Source: Sitta carolinensis
Lineage: Eukaryota; Chordata; Aves; Passeriformes; Sittidae
Length of the DNA stretch: 64,000 nucleotides
NCBI GenBank assembly: GCA_032173965.1
Contig: CM063290.1
Coordinates: 4,601,501 to 4,665,500 of the forward strand
Direction: 5' to 3'
Part shown: positions 26,017 to 38,405 of the stretch, one piece after another
Numbering within the stretch: the stretch's first letter is position 1
How the letters are laid out: each line of letters starts with the position of its first letter
Program-made: the position numbers and the translations under genes
The notes under the pieces: generated by a model
Databases searched by the model: none
What the model was told of the DNA's origin: nothing
The model's input: the letters and a program-made list of their open reading frames with translations, nothing else

Positions 26017-29000
26017 GTAAGAGGACACACAAACAGGTGCATTGGCATTGCTCTGCTGTATGGGATACCTGTGATGTGCAGCTCTGGAAATGCTCTGAAG
26101 CACTGGGGAGTGAGAACTTGCAGACGTGGCTGCTCTCTGTATTCGAGGAGTTCAGTATCAGAATGAGTCATGCCTTTCTTGGAAGTCCAGGAGGATTTCT
26201 CTCTTCTGTTATTTATCAGTCCCATCTTGGAGCCTCTTTGCATCTTTTCCGTGACACCCCCTCAATTTAAACAGTGGAGGAGTGGGTGGTTCTTGCTTCA
26301 AGTTCCATCCCCATGGAAATGATGAATTAATAGTTGCTTGAGATAGACGTTACAGAAGCTTCCCTGAACACCATCCAGGGTTATTTGGTCTTGATGAGCA
26401 ATAATAACAGCAGTTTAAAGCTGCTTGTTGAGATTTATAGCCAACATGCTGTGTGGTAAGAAATTGGTCCATGTGGTAATTAACAGAGGAATAAAGCTGG
26501 CTACTTCTTTTATTTGAAAAGAATGCTTTATTCTGACTTAGCACATGAAAGATTTCCATTACAAATATAGTTATGACCCCATTTATTTATAATTTTGTTC
26601 ATGCTCAAAGTGGTGTTCAGGCAGTGTATTTAAATGAATGCAACTTGAAACCTCATGGTTCTGTATTCCCAGTAATTTAACGTGTTTGTGCCAATGGGAC
26701 TTGTTTGGTACTCATCAGCAGTCTTTCATAAAATTGATTTAGAATTTCTAGCATAAGATTGTCTCCTTTTATGTGTTATAGCTGCAGTATTGACTGCCAA
26801 GGCTCATGTTTATTTGTATACATCCTTTCAGTTTGGCCTGAAAATTCTTGATATTCTTTTCAAGCTAAAGCTTCTGCTCCTACTTTATTGTAAAATATTG
26901 TTATTGCTGAACTATGTACATGCTTCAAACACTGGAAAGCACCTGATTGTGTTGCTGGTTTCTTTTCTTTCAGTAAAGCTGCTCTTATGCAGTTGTGGAA
27001 CTTAATGTTAATATTGATCTATTGCAGAAGATCTGTTGTAATCAGCCTGCAGATATAGTGACTTGGATTTGTGACAGTTCTGGTTTTGTGCTCTGAGGTT
27101 TTTATAGAAGCCAGGCTTATTTTGTGTGCAGTGTTTTTGGAAATTATGCACCCCCTTGCTCCACAAAACTCAGTGTGTTTTTTTTCCTCCTGTGGGAGAA
27201 TATTGGGTATGTTTAAAGGTTATAGAGTGTTTGCTATGTTTAAAGGTGAATGTATTCCCTATACATAGGGCAGCACTCAGACAGTAATGATGCATTTTCC
27301 AATGCTCCCACATTGCACTATGATTAGCAGGATAAGGAATAATTTTAGCACTGTGTTAAGGCAGCATGAAAGTCTCTTTTTGGGCAGAGCCTCTCGGCTG
27401 GTAGCTCCCTGTGGAATAGATGATACTTGCTTTTTCCTTACTGCCACGTACTCGGGGTATGACATAAGATGTGCTGCTGAATATTCAGAGTGTGAAGGAC
27501 TGCTTTATTACAAATTGGGTGATTCTCCTGAGTTCAGGGAGTGAACGCTGTTAATAAAAACTTGAGATGTCAAGCCTGGTAACACTAAATTCTTCAGGAT
27601 ATACGAAAGCTCTTCCCTTTGGCATGTGACCATTCTGCAGGGACAGCCGACTTTGCTGATGTAGAACAGTTTTGTTGGTGGTTTTTTTTGTGTGTGTATG
27701 ACTTTTTGAGCATTATGAAATCCTCAGGTTGTGCTCCTGGAGCCGGTTCTGGAAATCTTGTGAGCCTCAGTTTGTGTCCAGAGCCCTCTTAGGCTCCACA
27801 GCTGTGGTGTGTCTGGTGATGATGTGCATTAGAGGACTGAGGCAAAAACAACAGAGAAGAAAATGACTTAGTGAATCTTCATTTGTCTTATCAAGGTTGG
27901 AAGAAAGACGCTTGAGTAAAACCTCTGTGGAATATCCTCTGTTTCAAACACCCTGAAGTGTAATTAGCCACTAATTGAGTAATCACTGTTTTAAGCCAGA
28001 AAGAACAGATGCACATTTGAATGTTTCTGATGTTTCAGAGTGGCAGAGAAGTCTCAAATACAAAAGCTTTTTCCAGTTCCTTGGGGTTGCAGCAGTAAGA
28101 GAATCAGTGAAAACTTAAAAAATATAATAACCCCTAAATAATAAAAACCAGGAATAAATAAGTATTTGTAACTGAGGATGCAAGGTGTTGCAGCAAGTGC
28201 TCTCTTAATTCCTTTTTTTTTTTTTTTTCATGTAGTTGAAGACAACTTGTTTACAAGACAATGATTTTTTAAGCCCTGTAGATCATGGTGTGGGCCTGGA
28301 TTAGGCAGCCTTGGAAATGATGGTGGCTGGGAGAAGTTCAGCTGGTCAGTGGGCATGGAGAGGGGCTGGTGGCTTCTTTGAGAAGACAGATTTAAAGAGA
28401 AAATGAATAAAAAATACCCACAATAAATCTGGTCTTCTGGAGAAATCCAGCCCTTGAGTGCACAGTCCGCGTGGTGAGTTGTTTAGGGAAGCATCTGAAC
28501 AGTTCCAAGTGCTCTCAGCAGGCGTTGTGTTCTCTGACTTCCTCAGGATTTGCCTTCCCCATCCCATGTGATAGAAGAGATGCTGTGGGATTTGACTTTT
28601 ATAGCCTTTATAGCAACAGCCAAATGAAGGAATAAAGGAAAGGGATGTTGGGGATTAATTGAGATGAGTTTTTTAATGGTTGCTAGAAGCTGAATCAAGT
28701 AGAAGCCTGTGACCTGAGGCTGCCTGTGTGCATGGGAGGCACGTGGTGCTGCCCAGCTGGGCTCTGAAACACCCCCGGGCTTGCTGGATGTTGGGGCTGG
28801 CCACCTGGCCTGTGGTATGAAGTGGAAACATAAAGCACAGCCTTTATTCCTGTGTGATTACGTGGCCAGTCTTTGGTCCTTTTGGTCCATGTTGGGTGTT
28901 AATGGCACATTACTGGTGTGCTTCCTTTGGGATTTCCCTGCTCACCAAACACCCAGAGTGAGCTGGGGGCTCTGACTGCACAGCTGCCCCTCGGGGTGCT

Positions 29001-30919
29001 GCAGGATCTTCATTCAGTGTCTCTGGAAGATGGAACATGTGTATGTGCTCTATAATCAGTATTTTAAAAGCTGCTTTTTATTATATAAAGTTTGACAGAT
29101 ATTAAATACTTCATAAATGTGTCAATACTTTAAATGCTTCATTTCCTTTTCACGTGTTCCCATTTTATTTGTCAAAAACTCAGGATCTGGCTGTTGCTAG
29201 CTCTGCAAGAAAAGGACAAGGGCAGGGCATATCCTCAGCCATTTCTTTACTCAGCTATTTACTGTGGACCTTGTATTTCCTTTGAAAGATTGCTTCTAGC
29301 TAGTGCTTTGTGGTAACCACAATAAATGAAATATGGAGCAGGGTGAGAGCCTGGATCTGGTAACTACAAAATGCAATTGAAACAGACCCCTGAATTTAAA
29401 TTTAAAAGGTTATTCTGCTTCCTAAATTTCAGAATAAATATATCTCATATGAAACCGACATGTTCATGAAACTCACGTTTCCCTAATGGCTGATTAAAGA
29501 AGTTTTTAGCCAATATCTCAAGATCTTTGGTAGGAACTTTTGTTACTGCCTGAGAGTTTTGTCATTCACAGTTTAAAAATTCACTGTTTGTGCATAGTTT
29601 GGGGCAGTGAAGCTGTACTTGAGAATCTGTTGAGAGCTTTTCCCTCCTGAAGGCAATAATGCCAACCTGTCACACCCACTGTGGTAGGAACAACAGGGAC
29701 AGAATGATTATTCTGGTGCCACTTGACCTTGCTTGTCACCCACGTGTTGAAAATATGTATATTCAGAGTATGCAGGCTGCATAAAGCTCCTATCCATCGA
29801 TCACACAGAATTGCCCAATTATTGCTAAATGTCCCTTTTACTGCCATCCATGTAAAAGGTCTTCAAGCTGGATCTCATTTTGTGCCACAAACTAAACTGA
29901 GTTTTCTGTATGTGTGTAAAGCTGCAAAAAGCCTGTAACAAGGTAGAACAGGTAGCAGAAAAGCAGCTGAGGGAATAAAAACTGGAATTCCTGATAAATT
30001 CTGCCTAACCCATGCTGCTGGAAATACTCTCTTGAAACTTACCTCCACTGTAAGTATGCCAGCACAAGGTTTGGAATAGAGAAGAACAAAATTTGCCTGA
30101 AAAGAAAACAAATATGCTAAAGGATTAAAAAATTCTGCTTTAATTCTGGCCTGGAACAGGAGGAATTCATCCTTGCATAGGGTGAGCAAAGTTCTGCGTT
30201 AAACTGGCTTTTTGTGATTTATTCAAGGACAAGGTACAGATGGGCTGTGGCATGGAGGGGTTGGAGCATAAATATCTGTGTTGCAGACAAGGACCTAAAT
30301 TGCTTTTAGGTGCTTACATTTTGAAATGAATACAGGATAAAAACATAGTGTACTAATGCTGATGCTTGTTTCGAGTGATGTTTTCAAGTTTTTTTGTCAT
30401 TGAGGCTGAATTTGAATTCTTTGACTCTTCTTATCTTGTAAAACAAAGAATGCAAAAATTAAATTTCAGTGCTGCTTTTTTCAGTGGCTCTAAAAGTGAG
30501 TCAGTCAAGAAAAAGAGCAAAAGTATGCAAAAAATTTAGCAGTGGTTTCTCAAATGAAAGATTTCCTGGAATTATTATTCCTTTAATTTGGTGGGTGGGT
30601 GTGGTTTGGTGTGGTAGTGCAAAGGAATGGATAATATTAAAGGCTTAACAGCTGTATATTTGTATGGGAAGAGTGTGTGTGTCAGTGAAATAAGGCTGTT
30701 AGTACAGTCCAAGCAAACCAAACCAAGTGTGTATTTTGTTTCCTCTCTGGTATGAGGTTGGAAATGAGGAAGTGAGTCAGTTTCTTGCAGGGGAGGAAAG
30801 AGTTGAAAATAGATGGGACCTAGTGGGAACAACTGAGTGGTACCTGTGGAGTGGTACTGGGAAGGGGGCAAAGGCACCAGGGTGAGAGTGGTGATGGGCA
30901 CATACAAGGGAACAGATGG
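26017..30919 (+). other. FNDC3B: FNDC3B downstream intron, part 1
   Basis: This starts at the GTAAGA donor after coding exon 2. I see no further exon, RNA gene or element. It contains a 16-T run at 28213-28228 and a 13-bp direct repeat (TATGTTTAAAGGT) at 27209-27221 and 27236-27248. The intron should be phase 1. Confidence 0.8.
28213..28228. repeat. T16 homopolymer
   Basis: Uninterrupted run of 16 T inside the long intron. Confidence 0.9.
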
Positions 30920-31460
30920 ATCATGGAATCCCAGAATGGTTTGGGTTGGAAGTGGCCTTTAAAGATCATCTCATTCCAACCCCCCTGCCACGGGCAGGGA
31001 CACCTTCCACTCTCCCAGGTTCCTCCAAGCCCTGCCCAACCTGGCATCCTTGTAGGGATGGAGCAGCCACAGCTGCTCTGAACAACCTGTCTTAGTGTAT
31101 AAACACCTTCACGGGAAAGAGTTTCTTCCTCTTATCTAATGCAATCCTGCCTTCTTTTTGATTAAAGCCTTGCCCTGTCACTCCACAACCATGCCCAAAG
31201 GCCCTCTCCAGCTCTTTTTGAGCCCCTTTAGGCACTGCAGGGGGTCTGGGATCTCCTCAGAGCCTTCTCCAGCCTGAAGAGCTCCACTCTCAGCCTGTCT
31301 CCATAGCAGCCTTACGATCATCTCCCTGACCCTCCTCTGGACTCTATCCAACAGTTCCACCTTCTTTTCACCTTGGGGACCCCAGAGTTGGAAGCAGTAC
31401 TCGAGGTGAGGTCTCAGGAGAGCAGAGTAGAGGGGAAGAATCGCCTCCCTTGACCTGCTG
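30920..31460 (-). mobile_element. CR1 LINE 3'-terminal fragment, minus strand, longest copy in window (~540 bp)
   Basis: The plus strand begins 'tcatggaatcccagaatgg', passes through 'ccccctgccacgggcaggg' and 'acaccttccactctcccagg', and continues into the deeper CR1 part: 'agccttctccagcctgaaga', 'ctctcagcctgtctccatag', 'accctcctctggactc', 'ggaccccagagttggaag', 'cgaggtgaggtctcaggagagcagagtaga' (split here by family order, not one quoted motif) and finally 'tgacctgctg'. Read on the minus strand it gives decayed CR1 peptide stretches such as ELLDRVQRR and GGDSSPLLCSPETSP in different frames, so the reading frame is broken. It is a 5'-truncated dead copy covering the end of ORF2 and the 3' UTR. 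It is better preserved than the copies at 7495 and 52789. Confidence 0.95.
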
Positions 31461-34188
31461 ATCCCATTTCATTAGGTTGTTCACCAGAGATTGAGGAGGA
31501 AAGAAGCCTAAGGAGACAGAACAGAAGGATCCAGGCTCAGGTAGCTGGCTGTGTTTCCAGTGCTGTGAGTTCACCTGGTGCTGGAAGCACCTGCTCCACC
31601 ACTCTGCAGGTGCAGGGGCAGATTTGGGTTGTTCATCAGTGGACCTGGCGTGGTTTCACTCTGAGATGAAAGAACAGCAACACCTGAACTCATGTTGCTT
31701 TGGAGAGGCTTGCAGAAGGCTGGCAATACACTTTATTAAAGAGCACTTGGTGAAAGCTGCAGGTGGAAGGGCCTTTGGGCCCTCCAGGGCAGGCACTGCC
31801 TGTGTGCTGGTGAGATCCAGAGGCTGGAGTGCCTTTGGTTCAGTACCTGCTTCTGTCCAGAGCACCCCCTGAATCATCAGAATTGGCCTTGGTTGCGTTT
31901 AAAGAAATAAGTTTGTGACTGTATTCCAAGCATGCTGCAAAGCACTGCATTGATCAGAAGGTTACAATTTGTCAAAGCAGGAACAAAACCTGTCCTTTCT
32001 CACCTGTGCTGCCGGTAGTTGGGAAGTGATGTGGTCAGGCACATTCCTGGGGACAGTGAGGCTCCGGGGGCACCTCTGCCCGGGTGCCTGGCAGCAGGGC
32101 AGGATGGACGTGCTTGGCTGGGCCAGGGAGGGAGGGCTGACATGCACGGTGAGCTCGGCTTCTGCTTCTCCTTGTTCCTGCAAAGTGTTTCAGCTCTTTC
32201 CACCTACGTGCTGGTGGGCAGGCTGGTTACACGGCATGGAAAACTCTCGGTAGGAAATGCAGTTTCAGTTCAGACTGTTTTGGTCATTAGGGCTTGGAGC
32301 AGAACAGTCTGTGTGGTGGTGTTTTACAGCATAGCTCTTGGTGTTAAATAGCTTTTGTTTACACTTTGTTTATTAAGCTTTGGCTCAGTTTCTTTCTGTT
32401 TACCAGCAAGGGCCCTTTTCACCCTATTAAGTTTTAAAGCATAACTCTTACTCCTCATTTCCATCACCTTACTTTGACTCCTGGTACTTCTTGTCTAGAT
32501 TTAGTGTTTGATGGAAAAGCCTGGCCTGCAGTAGCCATTGGTCTCCTGTAGCACAAATAAGTTTTTGATTTATTAAAGTTCTTTCTATTAATGGACAAAT
32601 GAGGAATTATCTTCATAAGCATCTTCCAGAGCAGTGCTTTGGTTGAGAATAAGTGGGAAGAATCCCATATCAGTGTCTAACCAGCCTTTGTTGTTTTGAC
32701 CAAAATTTGTTTTTATATATGTAACAGAGTCAGTATCATCCTTTAGAGGCATTGTCACCATCTTCTGGGTTTGCTCACTTCAGTGTTTCAGCAAACTGAG
32801 CTCCTTAGCACAGGCATGTCCCCAGGCCTGGGATCAGCTGTACCTTTCCTGCTGGGATGTTATCTGTGGTGCACTCCATAGATGTAAGCCACCACTTGTT
32901 AATCATATGATCATAACAGACACTGTTATTTTATTTTCACATTGTTGCCCAGCTAGAAAACACCAGCATTTTCAGAGGAACTTTTCACACTCTATTATTT
33001 CTGATGTTTTTGGTGCCCCTCTGTATGTCAGAGATAGGCTCTTGTCCCTTCTAGTGTTTGGTCACCTTAGAAAACTGTGATCCTGCTGATGTATCCTTTA
33101 TTCTTTTCATGTGTGATAAACAACTTTCAGGCTTTCATATCTTTGAGAACCTTGTGCTGGAATTTAAGAGAGCAAAGAGCTGCTAACCTGGAGTAGACTT
33201 TTCCATGTTATTGTCAGTGAGATCACACCACTGTTCCCCATTCATCTCATGGTTTTATTTTTTTAGCACACCACAATCAAGTAGAGGAAGCCATGTAAGA
33301 AGCCAAGAGTAAACAATGGGATGCTTTGTTTACTGTGTGAATAATCTTAGCTTCTCCATTTTAAATCCGATAATGCTAAGAATAATTATGGAAATTTATT
33401 TTGCATCTGTGTGATTAAATCTTGAACCAGATGCACCTGCACTTGTAGCTTTGCTGGGTGGACTATCTGGTTCTTTACAGTTGGTAGCTGTTATTTGTTA
33501 TAGCTCCCCTGACATGAGACAAAAGGAAAAAAAGAATCTTGGCATGTAATTAAACTTTAATTTGGCTTAATCTTTCCAAATCCTAAATTGTGACTGTTTT
33601 GTAGTACACGTTGAGAGAAAGGTAGAGTGATATATCTCAAGCTGGAAATGCTTTGGAAATTCTATGAAATACAGAAACCAAGGATTTCTTGAGACCTCTG
33701 CTGAATGATCTGTGTCCATCTGCCCTGGAAGGGTGGCCACAGCCTCTCTGACCCTGGGGAAGGCCCTGCCCTGGCAGGCTGGGATGGCACCTGGCAGTCA
33801 GTGCTGTGTCCTGCTGACGTGGGGCACAGGAGCCCTGCTGCAGGAAAAGGCAGGAGCTGAGCCATCAGCTGGCTAGAAAGAATTAAACACCTGAAGCATT
33901 CTGGTTTGTACATATGTGAAAAACAATCCTCCTGCTTCCCAGCAGAACAGTACCCATATGAGCAGAGAAGCAGTTCTTGAAGCTTGTCCTTTGCTGAAAT
34001 GGAGATATCTTTGTATATTTTTTGGAATGCCAAAGAATCTGCTGCTGGGAAATGCGTTGATCTCTAGAATTAGGACAGCAGACTTTAAAGACAAATGTTA
34101 GAACATACGGTCTGGGCTATAATTTCAGACTTTTTTTGGGTTTGTAAATATGCAGGACTTGTATTTGGGGTTTGTGTCTGTCCTTACT

Positions 34189-34194
34189 TGTGTA

Positions 34195-34237
<43 letters not shown>
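34189..34237. repeat. Compound (TG)n(TA)n microsatellite
   Basis: A short TG array with one TA interruption leads into an uninterrupted TA array at 34205-34237 (16 repeats plus one base). It is likely length-polymorphic. Confidence 0.95.
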
Positions 34238-34239
<2 letters not shown>

Positions 34240-34931
34240 GACAGAATCAAGGGCCCTTGGGAAGGCAGCATACTATCAGTTTTTAACTTTCCCACTATCT
34301 CTGGATCTGTGCCCAAAACACAGGGAGGCTCTGTGAGTGTGTGGGTATCTGCAGGAATGCTGGAGTTGACAGCCCTGCTCAGATGCCGCTAATCCTCCTG
34401 GTGTGGACCCAGTGCATTCCAGTCAACGATGGCAGAACTTTCAAGTCCAAGATCCACTTTGTTACTTAGGCTACAGACATTGCAAACCCATTAGTCAGTG
34501 CTTTTAGTCTTTTTACAGTGTATTAGTGCAGCTATAGTTCTAAATTAGTAAGGCAGTTGTAGTCGACTTTCCTAATCTGAAGTAATTATATTTGTTGGCT
34601 AGAAGAATCATGAAATTATTCAATTATCCTTATTGAATTCCTTTACTCCTCATCAGAGGCAAATATGTAATTTCCCATGCTTTTTTATTCTTTAATGTCT
34701 GTGATTCTGGTTCATGTTTGCTGTTCATGTAGGAGATGTGGATTAGCGATGGGGATATGAAGCACATTTTAACTTAGACTCTTTGCAGGGCTTTTATTAT
34801 TATGCTTCTCATTTTTAATTTTGAAACAAGTCTCAACTTGGATAAGTGAAAATAATGAGTTGACTTTAAATGGCAAAGAAAGTAAATTGGATTTTTTTTG
34901 CTAAATTTTGAATTGTACTTATTCCCACCAT

Positions 34932-34949
34932 AAAAAAAAAAAAAAAAAA
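34932..34949. repeat. A18 homopolymer
   Basis: Uninterrupted run of 18 A, with no element body recognised beside it. Confidence 0.9.
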
Positions 34950-36181
34950 TCGAGTAGTGGTTGTTGAAAGCTGTATTGAATCAGCTGTTGATTCTGCTGT
35001 TATCAGGTTTCTGGGGCTGGGTAGTTTTCACTCTGACAGGCTAACCCTTCTGTATTTAGATACAATCTGTGTGATCATATCTTTAAGAGTTTTGTTTGTT
35101 TCTTCTGCACCAGTGATTTCTTGTGGTCACTGCCATAGGGTGGATTGTGATATCAACAGCTCATTTTGTGTGTTGTGAATATTTTCATTAATAGAGGTTT
35201 GAAAAATAGATGATATTAACAGAAATAAATTGCTGAGTCAGCTTAGTAATGAAAGCATCACTGGCTTCAAAACAAAAAGGAAAGGAAAAAGCCCACTCAG
35301 CTACATTAACCAGTGTGAAATTGCATAACTGTGGGCAACCTCAAAGTGTGTAGACTGACATCCAGTTGTATCAGTAATAGTTGTTTAACAGTAAATCTAG
35401 AATCTGATTTAATATTCCAAATTATTTAGGACAAATATTTTAGATAATTATTTACTACACTGTGATTTACTCATTTAAACACCACAAGACTTAATTTTGA
35501 TTTTTCCTTTCTTAGTGGGTCAGAGAGCTTCAAATACTACTTAAAAATCAAGCTACTCCTGGAGATGAGTGGGAGTTTTGTAGGTTTATTTTTTTCAGTG
35601 TTGAACAAAAGACCAAGTTCTGTCATAATTTTTGCAATTTAGTTTTTATTAATGTACCCTGTGTGTTATAATGCAAAGCTGCAGGGTTCTGCACATGCTT
35701 TGTTTATAAGCTGGGTTTCATTACTGCAAATGACTTTTTGCCTTCTTGATTATATTATTAGCTAGTTTTGATGGTGCTTTTGGGATTTTTTTTTTTTCTT
35801 GCTCCTGTGTTTTTTTATGTTTATTCCTCTTATCCCTGTTGGAGATAGGGGAACGCTTGAGTGTAGATGGGTTGTCACAAGCAGTGCCTTCCTCTCAGGG
35901 TTGCTGTTAATTTTCTGTCAGTACCATCTAGGAGATATTAAAAATATTTGGTAGCACAGAACCACGTTAACTCAGTGTGTTTGGGAAGGATTGCAAATTA
36001 CTCACCAGCGAGGTTTATTTTTGCTTCTCCTGGCAAGCAAAGGGCTCATGACCCCTGCAGGTATGGAAGAAAGAACCTGTGCAGAAACCCTGGTGTAACA
36101 CTTTGTCAACAAAGTATGTTCTAATTGTTATAATATGGGAAGGCTTTGGTATTGCCAGCACTGGCAAGCAAGAGCTTGCAG

Positions 36182-36218
36182 GGTTTTTTGTGTTTTTTTT
36201 TTGTTTTTTCCCCTCAAA

Positions 36219-36254
<36 letters not shown>

Positions 36255-36270
36255 TTGTTTTGTTTTGGTT
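36182..36270. repeat. T-rich low-complexity tract including T29
   Basis: Several T runs broken by single G residues culminate in 29 consecutive T at 36223-36251, then (GTTTT)-like sequence to about 36270. It is the longest homopolymer in the window. No retrogene body is recognised on either side. Confidence 0.92.
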
Positions 36271-36880
36271 TTGACCATACAGCTTTCAAGCAAAATCTTC
36301 TAAGTGACCATTTGGTCTATAACTATCTGTACACTGCTTTTCCAAGCTTCACCTTTTAAGTGGTGTACCTGTTAAGCAAGGCTATAGAGTGTTTATAAAA
36401 ATCCAGGCTAAAATTCCTAGAAACTCCCGGGGTTTGGGTTACCCTGCTGCTTCTGAGGGTGAGGCTCCTCAAATGCCACCTCGGTGAGGTCGCTCCAGAT
36501 GACCTCGGTGTAACGTGATAAAAGACTATTTTTGTCTCAGCAGACGATATTATCTCACCATAACATTTTTGAACATTTCTGGCTGGATTGTTCTGAATGT
36601 TGGAGCTGTGCCTGGAGAGGGGACTGCAACACAATGCCTGCCATTCTCAATTGTGTGAGCACTGTGGTTTGATGATGGGACTGTGGGGAGCAGGGTGGGA
36701 GTGGGGCATTAATTAGGGTCCTCCAGTCCAGTTCCCAGCACCTGTAGCTTTGAGATTTACACTAGCTCAAATGTTTGGTTTCTAAACTGAATATTTGTGT
36801 CCAAGTGTGTGTCTCTGTGTATATATGGTCATCTACTTTGACGTAAAAGAGGTATCTATATACAACTGTAAAAACATACC

Positions 36881-36935
36881 TATATATTCAAAAATGTATA
36901 TATATATTTGGATTTATATTTATATTTATATATGG
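36881..36935. repeat. Imperfect TA-rich simple repeat
   Basis: Interrupted TATA/TTTATA arrays over about 55 bp. Confidence 0.8.
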
Positions 36936-37368
36936 TCATTTTATCACCTTAAGATGGTTACTCAGCTCTCCAAAGCCATTCCAGCCATGGCTGTCCTCTG
37001 AGTGAAAGTTTTTCTAATCTTTGGTGCAAGCATGGCAATGGCAAGCAAGTGCCATTGGGTGATTTGCCCACTGGATTTTCACCGAGGCTTCATTAAGGTT
37101 ACTTAAGTTAGAAGTAATTTGCCTCCCTTGAGGGAAAATTCTGATATTTGGAATGTTTATCAGTCATCTGCAAAAGGGAGCGAACATAATTGGTGGCTAA
37201 TTGTTTGCAAGAACTGTGAAATACAATTACGAAGAGTTAAGCTGAAACCAATTGTGTTTATGAAATCTAGCATAAGAAACACTATATTAATCCTGCCTCA
37301 ATACCAGGAAACGCAATTAGTGTAATTAAGACTATCATATTGTAATTTTCTTGGTGACTCCATGCCTT

Positions 37369-37790
37369 GGCAACCGCGTTGCCCTGCCAGGGCTGGAGCG
37401 GAGCGCGTTCCTCTCGGCGGCTCCTTCTGCCAGGGAGGCTCTAAAGTGACTTTGTTTTCCCTGTCGTGGGATGCTGCTGCCAGGTGGGCAAAGTGCTCCA
37501 AAAGTGCATTTGGGTGGCTCAGCTGTGGGCACGGTGGCATTTCCAGGCTGGTCTGTGCTGGCTGCAGCTGCATCCCCATCCCTGCCTGCGGGCCAAGGCA
37601 AGCGGAATATTTGGGATCCTCCCCGGGGTTCCTCCAGCTGGGATTTCACCAAGGCACTCCCTGGGCTGTGTTCTCTGCCAGCCCTGCCCTGACTGCACAG
37701 GACAAGCTCTGCCTCCACCCTGTGCCACCCTGGGGGTCCTGAGCCCTGTGTGGGAGGGGACCGGGCAGGAGTGCGGCTGCAATTAGGGCG
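37369..37790. promoter_or_regulatory. GC-rich intronic islet with GGCAAC-CGC-GTTGCC inverted repeat
   Basis: GC content rises sharply over about 420 bp between AT-rich flanks, and CpG is densest at the left edge (7 CG in about 50 bp at 37374-37425). The left edge holds the inverted repeat GGCAAC (37369-37374), CGC, GTTGCC (37378-37383). Those half sites are of RFX X-box type but are arranged in the reverse order from the classic X-box. It could be an enhancer or alternative promoter. Long overlapping frames on both strands here are caused by GC content. Confidence 0.25.
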
Positions 37791-38290
37791 GGGTAAACAG
37801 AGAGATGAGAATTGCAATTAGGCTCTCATTAGCTTTGCATGCTATATCATGAGAAGCACATCAATAAATAGCTTTGTCTGTATTGAAATCAACTTGGGCA
37901 TGTTTAACTTGGCGTTAGGAGCAGCAATCATAGATATGTCCATGCTGGTAACAATGTGGACCATCACTCTTAAATCAGCTTGAGTATACATCGCTGATGG
38001 ATTTGCTGTAGAATGTGCCCAGGTCAGGAAAAAATGAGTATGGTAACATAGTTGTTATTGTTGCATTTTGTCTGTCACTGCTGTGAATGCACATAATTAA
38101 AGGATAATCAGCATAATGCCTACTTTGAGCTCTTCTTAATGGTTTAATTGCTTCTCTGAGTTAAATAAACACTTTATGCTTATTTTACAAATTTTCCCCC
38201 GGGGAGCTTGTCACATGGAAGTGTACATGCATGTATTTATTTTTTAAACATAAAGAGTAATCAGTTATTTAATTAAGCTTCTCCTGAAGT
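37790..38290. promoter_or_regulatory. AT-rich block with the texture of a conserved non-coding element
   Basis: The block is dense in homeodomain-type cores (AATTA, TAATTAAAG, GTTTAATTG, TTTAATTAAGC) and in TTAAATAAAC-like and CATAAT strings, with little simple repetition. Such texture is typical of deeply conserved developmental enhancers inside large introns, but it can also be ordinary AT-rich sequence. No alignment is available here, so the call is tentative. Confidence 0.22.
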
Positions 38291-38387
38291 TCTCTTTTGG
38301 GATGTTCTGTGTTCTTATGAGCTGCTCTGATAGCTAATGTGTCAGAATAGGCTGGGTAAGAGAGGTAATGAGTTCGGCAGTGGGAAA

Positions 38388-38405
38388 ATGAACGTGCACG
38401 TTCAT
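38388..38405. other. 18-bp perfect palindrome
   Basis: ATGAACGTGCACGTTCAT equals its own reverse complement. It contains the core ACGTG in both orientations, which is the core recognised by bHLH-PAS factors such as HIF. The symmetry ends on both sides at 38387/38406. Protein binding is speculative. Confidence 0.5.

Larger units (their letters stand above)
31461..36180 (+). other. FNDC3B: FNDC3B downstream intron, part 2
   Basis: No exon or RNA gene recognised. It carries a TG/TA microsatellite (34189-34237) and an A18 run (34932-34949), each listed separately, and a T12 run (35786-35797). Two GC-richer patches (about 32020-32200 and 33710-33870) show no motif I can name. Confidence 0.75.

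Noticed and set aside
25719..26243. Minus-strand 174-codon open frame covering FNDC3B coding exon 2
   Set aside because: It is the antisense shadow of a confirmed exon plus flanking intron. It shows no domain I recognise, and codon structure supports the plus-strand exon.
27813..27840. Box C/D snoRNA-like GTGATGATG ... CTGA
   Set aside because: The boxes are only about 20 nt apart with no terminal stem, too short for a C/D snoRNA.
36182..36270. T29 tract as the poly(A) end of a minus-strand retrogene
   Set aside because: No gene-like sequence lies on the expected side and no target-site duplication was noticed; CR1 machinery in birds rarely makes poly(A) retrogenes.
37335..37817. Overlapping open frames up to 160 codons on both strands
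   Set aside because: They come from high GC content, which removes stop codons in all frames; none resembles a protein.
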